NCBI RefSeq assembly: GCF_003116585.1
Contig: NZ_QEHM01000008.1
Coordinates: forward strand, 1 to 64,000
DNA from: Albibacillus kandeliae
GTDB taxonomy: Bacteria; Pseudomonadota; Alphaproteobacteria; Rhodobacterales; Rhodobacteraceae
Reading direction: 5' to 3'
Length of the DNA: 64,000 nucleotides
This document shows positions 44,918 through 53,514 of this stretch, one piece after another; within the stretch, counting starts at the first letter, position 1; every line of letters begins with the position of its first letter. A program made the translations under genes and the position numbers. A model generated the notes under the pieces. It saw nothing but the letters and a program-made list of their open reading frames with translations, was not told where the DNA came from and made no database searches.

Positions 44918-46161
44918 ATTTCGGATTTCCGTGCGGGCACGGTCTGCCCAGAGCCCTCGCCGGCGCCCTGACGGGTGCCCTCCTGCTGATTGGCAGCCCC
45001 GCTGCCGTGACGGCGCAGAACCTCTTTGCGCCGGCCATCAGCGTCAACGGCGACGTGATCACCAACTTCGAGCTGCAACAGCGCATCGAACTGCTGAAGC
45101 TGCTGCGCGCCCCCGGCGATGTCGACCAGCTGGCCCGCAAGGGTCTGGTCGAGGAACGCCTGCAAGCACAGGCGATCAGTGCGGCGGGCGTTACGATCAC
45201 CGACGAGGAGGTCGCGCAGGCCACCAAGGAATTCATCGGCCGCACCAGCCTGTCGGAAGACCAGTTCTACCAGGCGCTGGAGCAGAACGGCGTGTCGCGC
45301 GAGACCCTGCGCGACTTTGTCCGTGTCGCCGCAACCTGGCGCGACCTCGTCCGTGACAAATACATCGAGCGGGCCCGCCCGACCTCGGCCGAGATCGACC
45401 GCGCCCTGTCCGAGGATGCCACCACGTCGGACCTGAGCGTGCTGATGTCCGAGATCATCATCCCGATCGACGCGCAGAACGCGGCGCAGGTCGAGGAACT
45501 GGCGAATCAGATCTCCGCGTTGCAGTCGGCCTCGGCCTTCGAAGACGCGGCGCGGCAGTACTCGGCCTCGCCCAGCAGCGCCAATGGCGGCGAACTTGAA
45601 TGGATGGCGGCCTCCAAGCTGCCCCCCGCCCTGCGCGGGATCATCGAGGGGCTGAGCCCCGGCGAGATCTCGGAGCCGATCCTGCTGAACAATGCCGTGG
45701 CGATCTTCCGGATGCGCGATATCGGCGAGACCGGTGGCGGCACGATCAGCTATTCCGAGATCGACTACGCCTCGTACTACCTGCCGGGCGGGCGCAGCCC
45801 CGAGGCGCTGGCGGCAGCCGCTGCCCTGAAGGCCCGCGTTGACCGCTGCGACGACCTCTACGGCGTTGCCAAGGGACAACCACCCGAGGTTCTGGAACGC
45901 ACCAAGGCGTCGCCCGGTCAGATCCCGCGCGATATCGCGCTGGAGCTGTCCAAGCTCGATCCCGGCGAAGTCTCGACCACGCTGACCCGCAACAACGGGC
46001 AGACCCTCGTGTTCCTGATGCTGTGCAGCCGCACCGCTGCCGTGAACGCCAATGTCGACCGTGACCGGGTGGCGGGCTCGCTGATCCAGCGCCGCCTGCA
46101 GCAGTACGCCGACAGCGACCTTGGACGTCTGCGCGCCAACGCGGTGATCATCGAGCAATGA
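44908..46161 (+). CDS. surA: Periplasmic chaperone/peptidyl-prolyl isomerase SurA
   Basis: A 417-residue exported protein with a signal peptide (cut near AVTAQN). The SurA N-terminal domain starts at ISVNGDVITNFELQQRIELL. One parvulin (PPIC) domain lies about 180-285 (LMSEIIIPID, YSASPSSANGGELEWM, LSPGEISEPI). E. coli SurA has two parvulin domains; only one is clear here. It escorts outer-membrane proteins such as LptD, encoded just upstream with a 10-nt overlap. Confidence 0.88.
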   Translation: MQLNFGFPCGHGLPRALAGALTGALLLIGSPAAVTAQNLFAPAISVNGDVITNFELQQRIELLKLLRAPGDVDQLARKGLVEERLQAQAISAAGVTITDEEVAQATKEFIGRTSLSEDQFYQALEQNGVSRETLRDFVRVAATWRDLVRDKYIERARPTSAEIDRALSEDATTSDLSVLMSEIIIPIDAQNAAQVEELANQISALQSASAFEDAARQYSASPSSANGGELEWMAASKLPPALRGIIEGLSPGEISEPILLNNAVAIFRMRDIGETGGGTISYSEIDYASYYLPGGRSPEALAAAAALKARVDRCDDLYGVAKGQPPEVLERTKASPGQIPRDIALELSKLDPGEVSTTLTRNNGQTLVFLMLCSRTAAVNANVDRDRVAGSLIQRRLQQYADSDLGRLRANAVIIEQ

Positions 46162-47120
46162 GCGCGCCCGTCGCGCTGAGTTGCGGCGAACCGGCGGGGA
46201 TCGGCCCCGAGCTGGCGGTCAAGGCCTGGGCGGCGCTGCGCGAGACCTGTCCCTTTGTCTGGATCGGCGATCCGCGCCACCTGCCCGCCGGAACCGCTAT
46301 CGAAGTTATCACCGACCTGGGCGATGCCGCCCGGGTGAGCGCCACGGCGATGCCGGTGCTGGCGCACCCCTTCGCCAAGCCGACCGTGCCCGGTGACGCC
46401 GACCCGGCCAATGCGCCCGGCGTGGTGGCCGTGCTGGAACGCGCCGTGGCGCTGGTGCAGGCCGGTGACGCCTCGGCGCTTTGCACCGCGCCGATCCACA
46501 AGAAGGCGCTGATCGACGGGGCGGATTTCGCCTATCCCGGCCATACCGAGTTCCTGGCCGCACTGGCCGGCGTGGACCGGGTGGTGATGATGCTGGCCTC
46601 GGACCAGCTGCGGGTGGTGCCCGCGACCATCCACATCGCGCTGTCGGAGGTGCCTCGGGCGCTGACGCCGGAGTTGCTGCGCGATACGCTGCGGATTACC
46701 GAGGAAGGGTTGCGGCTGCGCTTTGGCCTCGAGCGGCCACGCATTGCGGTGGCGGGGCTGAACCCGCACGCGGGCGAAGGCGGCAAGATGGGCCATGAGG
46801 AACTGGACTGGATCGCGCCGCTGATCGCGGAGATGCAGGGCGACGGGTTCAACGTCACCGGACCGCATCCGGCGGATACGCTGTTCCACGCGGCGGCCCG
46901 CGCCCGCTATGACGCCGCCGTCTGCATGTACCACGATCAGGCGCTGATCCCGATCAAGACGCTGGATTTCGACCGTGGCGTGAACGTGACGCTGGGGCTG
47001 CCGTTCGTGCGCACCTCGCCCGATCACGGCACGGCCTTCGACATCGCGGGGAAAGGCGTTGCCAACCCGAGCAGCCTGATCGAGGCGCTGAAGCTGGCGC
47101 AGGCGATGGCGGCGCGCTGA
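46158..47120 (+). CDS. pdxA: 4-hydroxythreonine-4-phosphate dehydrogenase
   Basis: A 320-residue NAD-dependent enzyme of pyridoxal-phosphate synthesis. Family marks are SCGEPAGIGPELAVKAW, TAPIHKKAL, YPGHTEFLA and MYHDQALIPIKTLDFDRGVNVTLGLPFVRTS, including the metal-binding His residues. ATGA overlap with surA. The pdxA-rsmA order is conserved in many proteobacteria. Confidence 0.96.
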   Translation: MSAPVALSCGEPAGIGPELAVKAWAALRETCPFVWIGDPRHLPAGTAIEVITDLGDAARVSATAMPVLAHPFAKPTVPGDADPANAPGVVAVLERAVALVQAGDASALCTAPIHKKALIDGADFAYPGHTEFLAALAGVDRVVMMLASDQLRVVPATIHIALSEVPRALTPELLRDTLRITEEGLRLRFGLERPRIAVAGLNPHAGEGGKMGHEELDWIAPLIAEMQGDGFNVTGPHPADTLFHAAARARYDAAVCMYHDQALIPIKTLDFDRGVNVTLGLPFVRTSPDHGTAFDIAGKGVANPSSLIEALKLAQAMAAR

Positions 47121-47149
47121 TCCCGGAGACCGGCGCTGGCCGAGGGGGC

Positions 47150-47180
47150 GGGATTTGAGTATTTGAGAAGAAAAGATGAA
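47150..47180. repeat. AT-rich intergenic motif between pdxA and rsmA
   Basis: GGATTTGAGTATTTGAGAAG followed by AAAAGATGAAG stands out from the surrounding high-GC sequence. Similar short motifs recur between genes in Rhodobacteraceae genomes as far as I recall. Only this copy was noticed here. Confidence 0.3.
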
Positions 47181-47218
47181 GGGGCGCGGTGCCGGGAGGC
47201 GGCCGCGAGCGTGATGAA

Positions 47219-48058
47219 ATGAGTGCGATCGACGGGCTGCCGCCCCTGCGCGAGGTGATCGCGACCCACCAGCTGTCGGCCAAGAAGGCGCTGGGGCAGA
47301 ACTTTCTGCTGGACCTGAACCTGACCGCCAAGATCGCGCGGCAGGCGGGCGACATGAGCGGGTCGGACGTGCTGGAGATCGGGCCCGGGCCCGGCGGGCT
47401 GACGCGCGGGCTGCTGGCGGAAGGCGCGCGGCGGGTGCTGGCGGTGGAGAAGGACGCGCGCTGTTTGCCGGCGCTGGCCGAGATCGCGGCGGCCTATCCC
47501 GGGCGTCTGGAGGTGATCAACGGCGATGCGTTGGAGGTCGATGCGCTGGCGCATCTGACCCCGCCGATCCGGATTGCCGCCAACCTGCCCTACAACGTGG
47601 GTACCGAGCTGCTGGTGCGCTGGCTTACGCCGCCGGAGTGGCCGCCGTTCTGGCAGAGCCTGACGCTGATGTTCCAGCGCGAGGTGGCCGAGCGGATCGT
47701 GGCGGTGCCCGGGTCGAAAGCCTATGGGCGGCTCGCCATCCTGGCCCAGTGGCGGGCCGAGGCACGGATCGTGATGTCGCTGCCGCCAGAAGCCTTTACG
47801 CCGCCGCCGAAGGTGTCGAGCGCCGTTGTGCATCTGACCGCCCTGCCCGAGCCGCGGTTTCCCGCGCGGGCCGAGACATTGTCGCGGGTGGTGGCGCTGG
47901 CCTTCAACCAGCGGCGCAAGATGCTGCGCGCGGCGCTGAAGTCGCTGGGGCCGGATATCGAGGACCGCCTTGTTGCCGCCGGGCTAAAGCCGACGGATCG
48001 GGCCGAACAGATCTCGCTGGAGGGCTTTTGCGCCCTGGCACGGCAGATCGACGCCTAG
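47219..48058 (+). CDS. rsmA: 16S rRNA dimethyladenosine transferase RsmA (KsgA)
   Basis: A 279-residue SAM-dependent methylase that dimethylates A1518 and A1519 of 16S rRNA (E. coli numbering). Motif I is [15 protein letters not shown]; the target-adenine motif is [25 protein letters not shown] is the family N-terminal mark. The frame is open from 47189, but [13 protein letters not shown] at 47219 is the natural start. Confidence 0.95.
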   Translation: MSAIDGLPPLREVIATHQLSAKKALGQNFLLDLNLTAKIARQAGDMSGSDVLEIGPGPGGLTRGLLAEGARRVLAVEKDARCLPALAEIAAAYPGRLEVINGDALEVDALAHLTPPIRIAANLPYNVGTELLVRWLTPPEWPPFWQSLTLMFQREVAERIVAVPGSKAYGRLAILAQWRAEARIVMSLPPEAFTPPPKVSSAVVHLTALPEPRFPARAETLSRVVALAFNQRRKMLRAALKSLGPDIEDRLVAAGLKPTDRAEQISLEGFCALARQIDA

Positions 48059-48086
48059 GCGCCGGCCTCCCTTACCTCCCTGAAAC

Positions 48087-48105
48087 CGGGGCGTCGTGCG
48101 CCCCG
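48087..48105. terminator. Hairpin between convergent rsmA and DUF4167 genes
   Basis: A 7-bp stem CGGGGCG/CGCCCCG with a 5-nt loop lies between the rsmA stop and the DUF4167 stop. Only three Ts follow on the minus strand. Likely shared terminator. Confidence 0.5.
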
Positions 48106-48117
48106 ATACCGGTGGTC

Positions 48118-48714
48118 TTACTCGGCTGCCTCGGGGGCGCCGCCGTCCTCGCTGCTTTCGACCGGCGCGGGGGCCGCCTTCTTGGCGCGGGGCTTGCGGG
48201 TGCTCGGTTTCTTCGGCTTGCTTTCCGGCGTTTCGACCAGACCGCTGTCCTCGTCGGAACGGCCGCCGTCGTCGGTGGCGAGCGGGTCCCCGCCAAAGGG
48301 CTCGTCGGACTGGGCGGGAGCCTGTGCCTGCACCGGAGCCTGTTCGACCTCGGGCTGGTCATCCTGCGAGCGGGTGTTGTCGCGCTCGGAGCGTTCCCGG
48401 TCGCGCTCGGCCTGGCGGTCGCGGTTCTGGCGTTCCACCTCTTCGCGGCGCTGGTCGATTTCGCGCTGCGCCTGGCTCAGCAGGCGCAGGTAGTGTTCCG
48501 CGTGTTGCTGGAAGTTCTCGGTCGCCACACGGTCGTTGGCGAGCTGCGCGTCGCGGGCGAGCTGGTTGTACTTGTCGATGATCTGCTGCGGGGTACCGCG
48601 GACCTTGCCCTCGGGACCCGAGCTGTCAAAGACCCGGTTGACCACATTGCCGCCGCCGGACGAACTCCGGTTACGGCTCGATTTCGAACGCGAACGTGAT
48701 TTAGACGATCTCAT
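48118..48714 (-). CDS. DUF4167 family protein
   Basis: A 198-residue, highly charged protein. The N-terminus is basic and Ser/Arg-rich (MRSSKSRSRSKSSRNRSSS) and residues 25-80 hold the conserved domain (VFDSSGPEGKVRGTPQQI, YNQLARDAQLANDRVATENF, QHAEHYLRLL). The rest is a disordered acidic and Lys/Pro-rich tail. The basic head suggests nucleic-acid binding, but the function is unknown. Its place next to prmC and prfA is conserved in alphaproteobacteria. Confidence 0.92.
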   Translation of the reverse strand: MRSSKSRSRSKSSRNRSSSGGGNVVNRVFDSSGPEGKVRGTPQQIIDKYNQLARDAQLANDRVATENFQQHAEHYLRLLSQAQREIDQRREEVERQNRDRQAERDRERSERDNTRSQDDQPEVEQAPVQAQAPAQSDEPFGGDPLATDDGGRSDEDSGLVETPESKPKKPSTRKPRAKKAAPAPVESSEDGGAPEAAE

Positions 48715-48954
48715 GTACTTCTTGTCAGCCTTGTTTTCGCTGTCCCATGATCCGTTTCACGCCCCTTGCGTTCAGAAATACGCCGGATCATCGACTTTTT
48801 GGGCTTGGCGTTGTGCGGGAGCCGCTTAGAGCATCTACCGAAGCAACGTCCTTGAGAAAACATGTTCTGGCGCGCCAGACAAGAGGCGTTGCGAAATTTT
48901 TTGTCTCTTTTTTGTTCTGTTTCGTTGTTTTCCGCCGATGGTAGCGCCAACGGC
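48715..48954. other. 240-nt intergenic region upstream of the DUF4167 gene
   Basis: No gene is seen. The stretch 48895-48935 is markedly T-rich on the plus strand (A-rich on the strand that is transcribed from prmC). It should carry the DUF4167 promoter and the 3' end of the prfA-prmC transcript; no clean hairpin terminator was found. Confidence 0.5.
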
Positions 48955-49785
48955 CTAGGGTTTGCGGAGATGAACCACGCGGTCGCGCCCGTCGAGATCG
49001 GGGATCACGCCGATCTGGGAAAACCCTGCCGATTCCAGCAGTTCGCGCACCTGGGCCGCCTGGGTCGGCCCGATTTCCATGAGCGCCCGCCCGCCCGGCG
49101 CGAGGTGGGCATCGAGCCCGGCGGCGATCTGCCGATAGGCTCCGAGCCCGTCTCCACCGTCGGTGAGCGCGAGTTCGGGCTCGTGGCGGCGCACCTCGTC
49201 CTCGAGCCCGCGCCATTCGTCGAGCGCGATGTAGGGCGGATTGGCGACGACGAGGTCGAACTGCCCCTCGACGCCCGAGAACCAGTCGGAGCGCAGGATC
49301 TGCGCCCGCGCCTGCACCCGGTGCAGCACCGCGTTGGCGCTGGCCTGCAGGCAGGCGGCCTCGGACAGGTCGATCCCGATGCCGGTGGCCTCGGGGCGCT
49401 CGGCCAGCAGGGTCACGAGGATGCAGCCAGAGCCGGTGCCGAGGTCGAGCACGCGGGAAAACGGTTCGGCCAGCGCGGCCTCGATCAGCGTCTCGGTCTC
49501 GGGGCGCGGGTCGAGCACATCGCCGGACACCTTGAAGCGGCGCCCGTAGAAGGCGCGTTCGCCGACGAGGTGCGAGACCGGCACGCGGATGGCGCGCAGC
49601 GATATCAGCTGGTCGAAGCGTTCCTCTATCTCGGGGGCGAGATCCTCGGGGGCGATCAGGGTGATGCGGGCCGCCTCGATGCGGGCGGCATGGGCCAGCA
49701 GCAGGCGGGCATCGCGGGCCGGGTCGGCCACGCCGGCGGCGCGCAGCCGCGCGGCGGCCGCGGCAAGCGCCTCGCCCGCCGTCAC
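48955..49785 (-). CDS. prmC: Release factor glutamine methyltransferase
   Basis: A 276-residue SAM-dependent enzyme that methylates the Gln of the GGQ motif in release factors. Motif I is [13 protein letters not shown] and the glutamine-binding motif NPPY is near residue 182 in [10 protein letters not shown]. The start overlaps the prfA stop as ATGA, so enzyme and substrate are made together. Confidence 0.95.
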   Translation of the reverse strand: MTAGEALAAAAARLRAAGVADPARDARLLLAHAARIEAARITLIAPEDLAPEIEERFDQLISLRAIRVPVSHLVGERAFYGRRFKVSGDVLDPRPETETLIEAALAEPFSRVLDLGTGSGCILVTLLAERPEATGIGIDLSEAACLQASANAVLHRVQARAQILRSDWFSGVEGQFDLVVANPPYIALDEWRGLEDEVRRHEPELALTDGGDGLGAYRQIAAGLDAHLAPGGRALMEIGPTQAAQVRELLESAGFSQIGVIPDLDGRDRVVHLRKP

Positions 49786-50831
49786 GCGCCCATCTCCGCC
49801 AGAAGTTTGGCCTGACCGTCGGCGATCAGCGCGTCGATGATCTCGTCGATGTCGCCCTGCAGCACCTGGTCAAGCTTGTAGAGCGTGAGGCCGATGCGGT
49901 GATCGGTCATGCGGCCCTGGGGGAAGTTGTAGGTGCGGATGCGCTCGGAGCGGTCGCCGGAACCGACCTGCGCCGCGCGGCTGGCCGAGCGTTCGCTGTG
50001 GGCGCGCTGGCGTTCGGCGTCGTAGAGGCGCGTGCGCAGCACCTGCATGGCGATCTCGCGGTTGCGGTGCTGCGACTTCTCGGAGCTGGTCACCACGATG
50101 CCGGAGGGGATGTGGGTGATGCGCACCGCGGAGTCGGTGGTGTTCACGTGCTGACCGCCCGCGCCGGAGGAGCGCATGGTGTCGATGCGGATATCGTTCG
50201 GGTCGATCTGGACGTCGACCTCCTCGGCCTCGGGCAGGACGGCCACGGTGGCGGCGGAGGTATGGATGCGGCCGCCGCTCTCGGTCGCGGGCACGCGCTG
50301 GACACGGTGCACGCCGCTTTCGTACTTGAGCCGGGCGAAGACGTTGTCGCCGTTGATGCGCGCCACCACTTCCTTGACGCCGCCGAGTTCGGTGTCCTGC
50401 TGCTCGATGATCTCGACCTGCCAGCGCCGTTCCTCGGCGTAGCGCATGTACATGCGCAGCAGGTCACCGGCGAAGAGCGCGGCCTCGTCGCCACCGGTGC
50501 CCGGGCGGATCTCGAGGATGGCGGCGCGGGTGTCGGCCTCGTCGCGGGGCAGCAGCGCCAGTTGCAGGGCGTGCTCGGCCTCTGGCAGCTGGCGGCGCAG
50601 CGCGGGGAGCTCTTCCTCGGCGAGGGCCTTCATGTCGGGGTCCGACAGCATCTCTTCCGCCTCGGCGATGTCGGACTGCAGGCGGCGCCAGCCCTCGATC
50701 TGTTCGACCACAGGCTTGAGGGCGGAGTATTCCTTGGCCAGCTTGGCGATATCGCCCTTGCCGTCGGCCATGGCCGCTTCCAGATACTGGAAACGCTGGA
50801 GGATCTGTTCAAGGCGCTCGTTCGGGACCAT
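49782..50831 (-). CDS. prfA: Peptide chain release factor 1
   Basis: A 349-residue release factor for UAA and UAG. The GGQ motif is in [18 protein letters not shown] (about residue 225); the anticodon-like tripeptide region lies in [17 protein letters not shown]. The ATG at 50831 ([11 protein letters not shown]) fits the family start; the open frame continues 15 codons further upstream. Coupled to prmC. Confidence 0.96.
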   Translation of the reverse strand: MVPNERLEQILQRFQYLEAAMADGKGDIAKLAKEYSALKPVVEQIEGWRRLQSDIAEAEEMLSDPDMKALAEEELPALRRQLPEAEHALQLALLPRDEADTRAAILEIRPGTGGDEAALFAGDLLRMYMRYAEERRWQVEIIEQQDTELGGVKEVVARINGDNVFARLKYESGVHRVQRVPATESGGRIHTSAATVAVLPEAEEVDVQIDPNDIRIDTMRSSGAGGQHVNTTDSAVRITHIPSGIVVTSSEKSQHRNREIAMQVLRTRLYDAERQRAHSERSASRAAQVGSGDRSERIRTYNFPQGRMTDHRIGLTLYKLDQVLQGDIDEIIDALIADGQAKLLAEMGA

Positions 50832-50892
50832 TCGCGGGGTGTCCAATATCAAACCGGTTTGGTCAAGAGCCCGCATGTGCTATCGTCGGCCC

Positions 50893-51192
50893 ATGAAACG
50901 GTTTGTCGTGATGCTCTCGCTCGCGGTTGGCGCCGCCGGGTCCCCTGCCGGGGCCGATGTGATCGGACCGGGCGGCAAGGTGCGCGACTGCTATTGCACG
51001 GACACGGCGGGCGCGCGGGTCGAGCTGGGCGAAACCATCTGCCTCTTTGTCGACGGTCGGGCCTTCATGGCGCAGTGCCAGATGTCCCTGAACGTGCCGA
51101 TGTGGCGCGAGGTGCAGCAGGGCTGCCAGACGTCACGGCTGCAGATCAGCAAGCCAGCGGTCGACACGGGCCTTGTTCACTCCAAAATCTGA
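50893..51192 (+). CDS. Small secreted Cys-rich protein of unknown function
   Basis: A 99-residue protein with a signal peptide (cut near AGAD) and five Cys in the mature part (DCYC, ETICLF, AQCQ, QQGCQ). No family is recognised. It is divergent from prfA. Its last 60 nt overlap the 3' end of the convergent DUF1499 gene, so both stop regions are coding on opposite strands. Confidence 0.6.
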   Translation: MKRFVVMLSLAVGAAGSPAGADVIGPGGKVRDCYCTDTAGARVELGETICLFVDGRAFMAQCQMSLNVPMWREVQQGCQTSRLQISKPAVDTGLVHSKI

Positions 51193-51546
51193 GCGGCCGA
51201 ACCGCAACCTGCCCCAAACCCTCAGCACGTCGTCATGCTGTTCTGCCGTGGTGTAGTCGGGAAAGCCGATCCACTTGGTGCGGGTGACATAGGTCACGCG
51301 CCCCTCGGCCACGCTGCCAGCGAGGACCTCGGTGCGCGGGGTCGCGCGAGCCACCGCATCGAGCCGGGCGAGCCCGTCGGGGCCGGTTTCGACCACCCGC
51401 TCCACCCCGCCCTTCATGTCGCGGTCGCTCTCGAACTCGAGCGGCAGGTGCCAGTCGGCAGCCGGGCTGGGCGCCAGCCGGACATAGCCGACGGCCACCA
51501 CGCACAGGCAGATCACGATCCACAGAAACATCAGCGCCGTCTTCAT
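51133..51546 (-). CDS. DUF1499 family membrane-anchored protein
   Basis: A 137-residue protein with an N-terminal membrane anchor (LMFLWIVICLCVVAVGYVRL) and a DUF1499 domain (TEVLAGSVAEGRVTYVTRTK, IGFPDYTTAEQ, LRFGRSDFGVNKARVDRWL). The family is widespread and uncharacterised. The ATG at 51546 begins at the membrane anchor; the longer open frame upstream is not coding. Confidence 0.82.
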   Translation of the reverse strand: MKTALMFLWIVICLCVVAVGYVRLAPSPAADWHLPLEFESDRDMKGGVERVVETGPDGLARLDAVARATPRTEVLAGSVAEGRVTYVTRTKWIGFPDYTTAEQHDDVLRVWGRLRFGRSDFGVNKARVDRWLADLQP

Positions 51547-51604
51547 GTCCTCACACCATCCTGTCGCCAGGCAGGAACAGGATGGCAGAGTTGGTCCGCG
51601 TTTG

Positions 51605-52552
51605 TCAGTGCGGCGTAACGCCCGGCAGGATGCAGAGCAGTTCGTAGAGGATATTCGCCGCGGTGAGAGCCGTATTGCCCGACGGATCGTAGGGCGGAGA
51701 GACCTCGACAAGGTCGCAGCCCACCACGTTCACGCCGTTCAGGGCGCGGATCAGCTGGAGCGCCTGCGGCGTGGTCAGGCCGCCGATCTCGGGCGTGCCG
51801 GTGCCGGGCGCATAAGCCGGGTCGAGACTGTCGATGTCGTAGGTGATGTAGACCGGGCGGTCGCCGATATCTCGGCGGATCTCGGCGCCGAGCGTATCGA
51901 GCGACTTGCCCCAGAGTTCGTGCGCCTGGAAGATCTGGAAGCCCCAGCCCTGCGCCTCGGTAAAGTCGGTGGCGGCGTAGCCGGTGCCGCGCAGGCCGAT
52001 CTGGTAGACCTTGTCGGGCTGGATCAGCCCTTCTTCGTAGGCGCGGCGGAAAGGGGTGCCGTGGGCGATCTTCTCGCCGAACATCTCGTCGTTCACATCG
52101 GCATGGGCGTCGACGTGCACCAGCGCCACCGGGCCGTGCTTTTTCGCGATCGAGCGCAGGATCGGCAGCGTCATGGTGTGATCGCCGCCCATCGCCATCG
52201 GGATCAGGTCATGCTTGAGGATCACGTCGTAACTCTCTGTAATAATGCGAACAGTATCCGCCAGAGAGAAGGTGTTGATGGCCAGATCCCCGATGTCGGC
52301 GATCTGCAGGCTGTCGAAGGGCGCGGCCCCCGTGGCCATGTTGTAGGGGCGGATCATCGCGCTCTCGGCGCGGATCTGCTTGGGGCCGAAGCGGGTGCCC
52401 GAGCGCCAGGAGGTGCCGATGTCCATGGGAATGCCGAGGAAGGCGACATCGAGCGTGTCGAGCCGGTTGGTGACCGGCAGGCGCATGAAGGTGTTCGGCC
52501 CCGAGAAGCGGGCCAGTTCGTTCCCCCCGAGGGGCTGATTGAAGTCGTTCAT
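51605..52552 (-). CDS. speB: Agmatinase-type ureohydrolase (second of tandem pair)
   Basis: A 315-residue Mn-dependent enzyme of the arginase/agmatinase family. Metal ligands are His125 (GGDHTMTL), Asp148, His150 and Asp152 (HVDAHADV) and Asp239/Asp241 (TYDIDSLDP). It would hydrolyse agmatine or a related guanidino compound to putrescine (or analogue) plus urea. The ATG at 52552 overlaps the stop of the first ureohydrolase as ATGA. The exact substrate cannot be set from sequence; agmatine is the default. Confidence 0.85.
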   Translation of the reverse strand: MNDFNQPLGGNELARFSGPNTFMRLPVTNRLDTLDVAFLGIPMDIGTSWRSGTRFGPKQIRAESAMIRPYNMATGAAPFDSLQIADIGDLAINTFSLADTVRIITESYDVILKHDLIPMAMGGDHTMTLPILRSIAKKHGPVALVHVDAHADVNDEMFGEKIAHGTPFRRAYEEGLIQPDKVYQIGLRGTGYAATDFTEAQGWGFQIFQAHELWGKSLDTLGAEIRRDIGDRPVYITYDIDSLDPAYAPGTGTPEIGGLTTPQALQLIRALNGVNVVGCDLVEVSPPYDPSGNTALTAANILYELLCILPGVTPH

Positions 52553-53511
52553 TTCCGTAGTGTCCATCCCAGCAGGCAGAGTATTTCCACCGCGACATGG
52601 GCGCCCGCGATGGCCGTTGCCCCGGTGGTGTCGAAGGGGGGCGAGACCTCGACCACGTCGCCGCCCTTGATGTTGATCCCGGCAAGGCCGCGCAGCATGG
52701 CTGCCGCCTGCGCGCTGGTCAGCCCGCCCCAGACCGGGGTGCCGGTGCCGGGCGCATAGGCCGGGTCCAGCCCGTCGATGTCGAAGGTCAGGTAGACCGG
52801 GTGGTCGCCCACGATTTCCCTGACCCGTTCGACCACCGCCTCGGGCCCGATGCGGTGCACCTCGGGCGCGTCGATGGTCGGGACGCCGAGAGTGTCGTCG
52901 TTGGTGGTGCGGATGCCAATCTGGACCGAGCGCGCGGGATCGACGATGCCGGATTTCACCGCCTTGTAGAACATGGTCCCGTGATCGACGCGCGACATGT
53001 CATCGTCGGGCCAGGTGTCGGAATGGGCGTCGAAATGCACCAGCGAGAGCGGACCGTGCGTCTCGGCCAGGGCGCGCAGCACCGGGAACGAGATGTAGTG
53101 ATCTCCGCCCAGAACGAGGGGCATGGCCCCGGCGGCGAGGATGGTGCGGATGTGGTCGGTCAGCTTGTCGGGAAAGGCCGGGATATTGGCATAGTCGAAG
53201 GCAAGGTCGCCATAGTCGACGATGTCGCAGTCTTCCATGACGTTGAAATCCCAGCCATAGGGCCGGTCGAAGGCCATCAGCGTGCTGGCCTCGCGGATGG
53301 CGCGGGGGCCAAGGCGGGTGCCGGGCCGGTTGGTGACCGCCTGATCGAAGGGCACGCCGGTCACGGCGATCTGGGCGCCGGTCAGGTCCTTGGTGTAGCG
53401 CCGCCGCAGGAAGGAGGTGGCGCCGCCGAAGGTGTTCTCGAAGCTCGCGCCCCGCAGCGACGCCCGCGTGAAGGCGTCGTCGACGACGGTCTTCGCGTCT
53501 TCCAGCGCCAT
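52549..53511 (-). CDS. Agmatinase-type ureohydrolase (first of tandem pair)
   Basis: A 320-residue paralogue of the next gene. Metal ligands are His138 (LGGDHYISF), Asp161, His163 and Asp165 (FDAHSD) and Asp244/Asp246 (TFDIDGLDP). It begins 3 nt after the M20 amidohydrolase stop and is translationally coupled to the second ureohydrolase. The pair diverge in the substrate loops, so they may prefer different guanidino substrates (agmatine, guanidinobutyrate, guanidinopropionate) or form a mixed complex. Both interpretations are inference. Confidence 0.87.
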   Translation of the reverse strand: MALEDAKTVVDDAFTRASLRGASFENTFGGATSFLRRRYTKDLTGAQIAVTGVPFDQAVTNRPGTRLGPRAIREASTLMAFDRPYGWDFNVMEDCDIVDYGDLAFDYANIPAFPDKLTDHIRTILAAGAMPLVLGGDHYISFPVLRALAETHGPLSLVHFDAHSDTWPDDDMSRVDHGTMFYKAVKSGIVDPARSVQIGIRTTNDDTLGVPTIDAPEVHRIGPEAVVERVREIVGDHPVYLTFDIDGLDPAYAPGTGTPVWGGLTSAQAAAMLRGLAGINIKGGDVVEVSPPFDTTGATAIAGAHVAVEILCLLGWTLRK

Positions 53512-53514
53512 GCC

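Noticed and set aside
51605-53511. Arginase assignment for the ureohydrolases
   Set aside because: Overall length and motifs (GTRxGP, DIDxLDPAYAPGTGTP) are those of the agmatinase branch.
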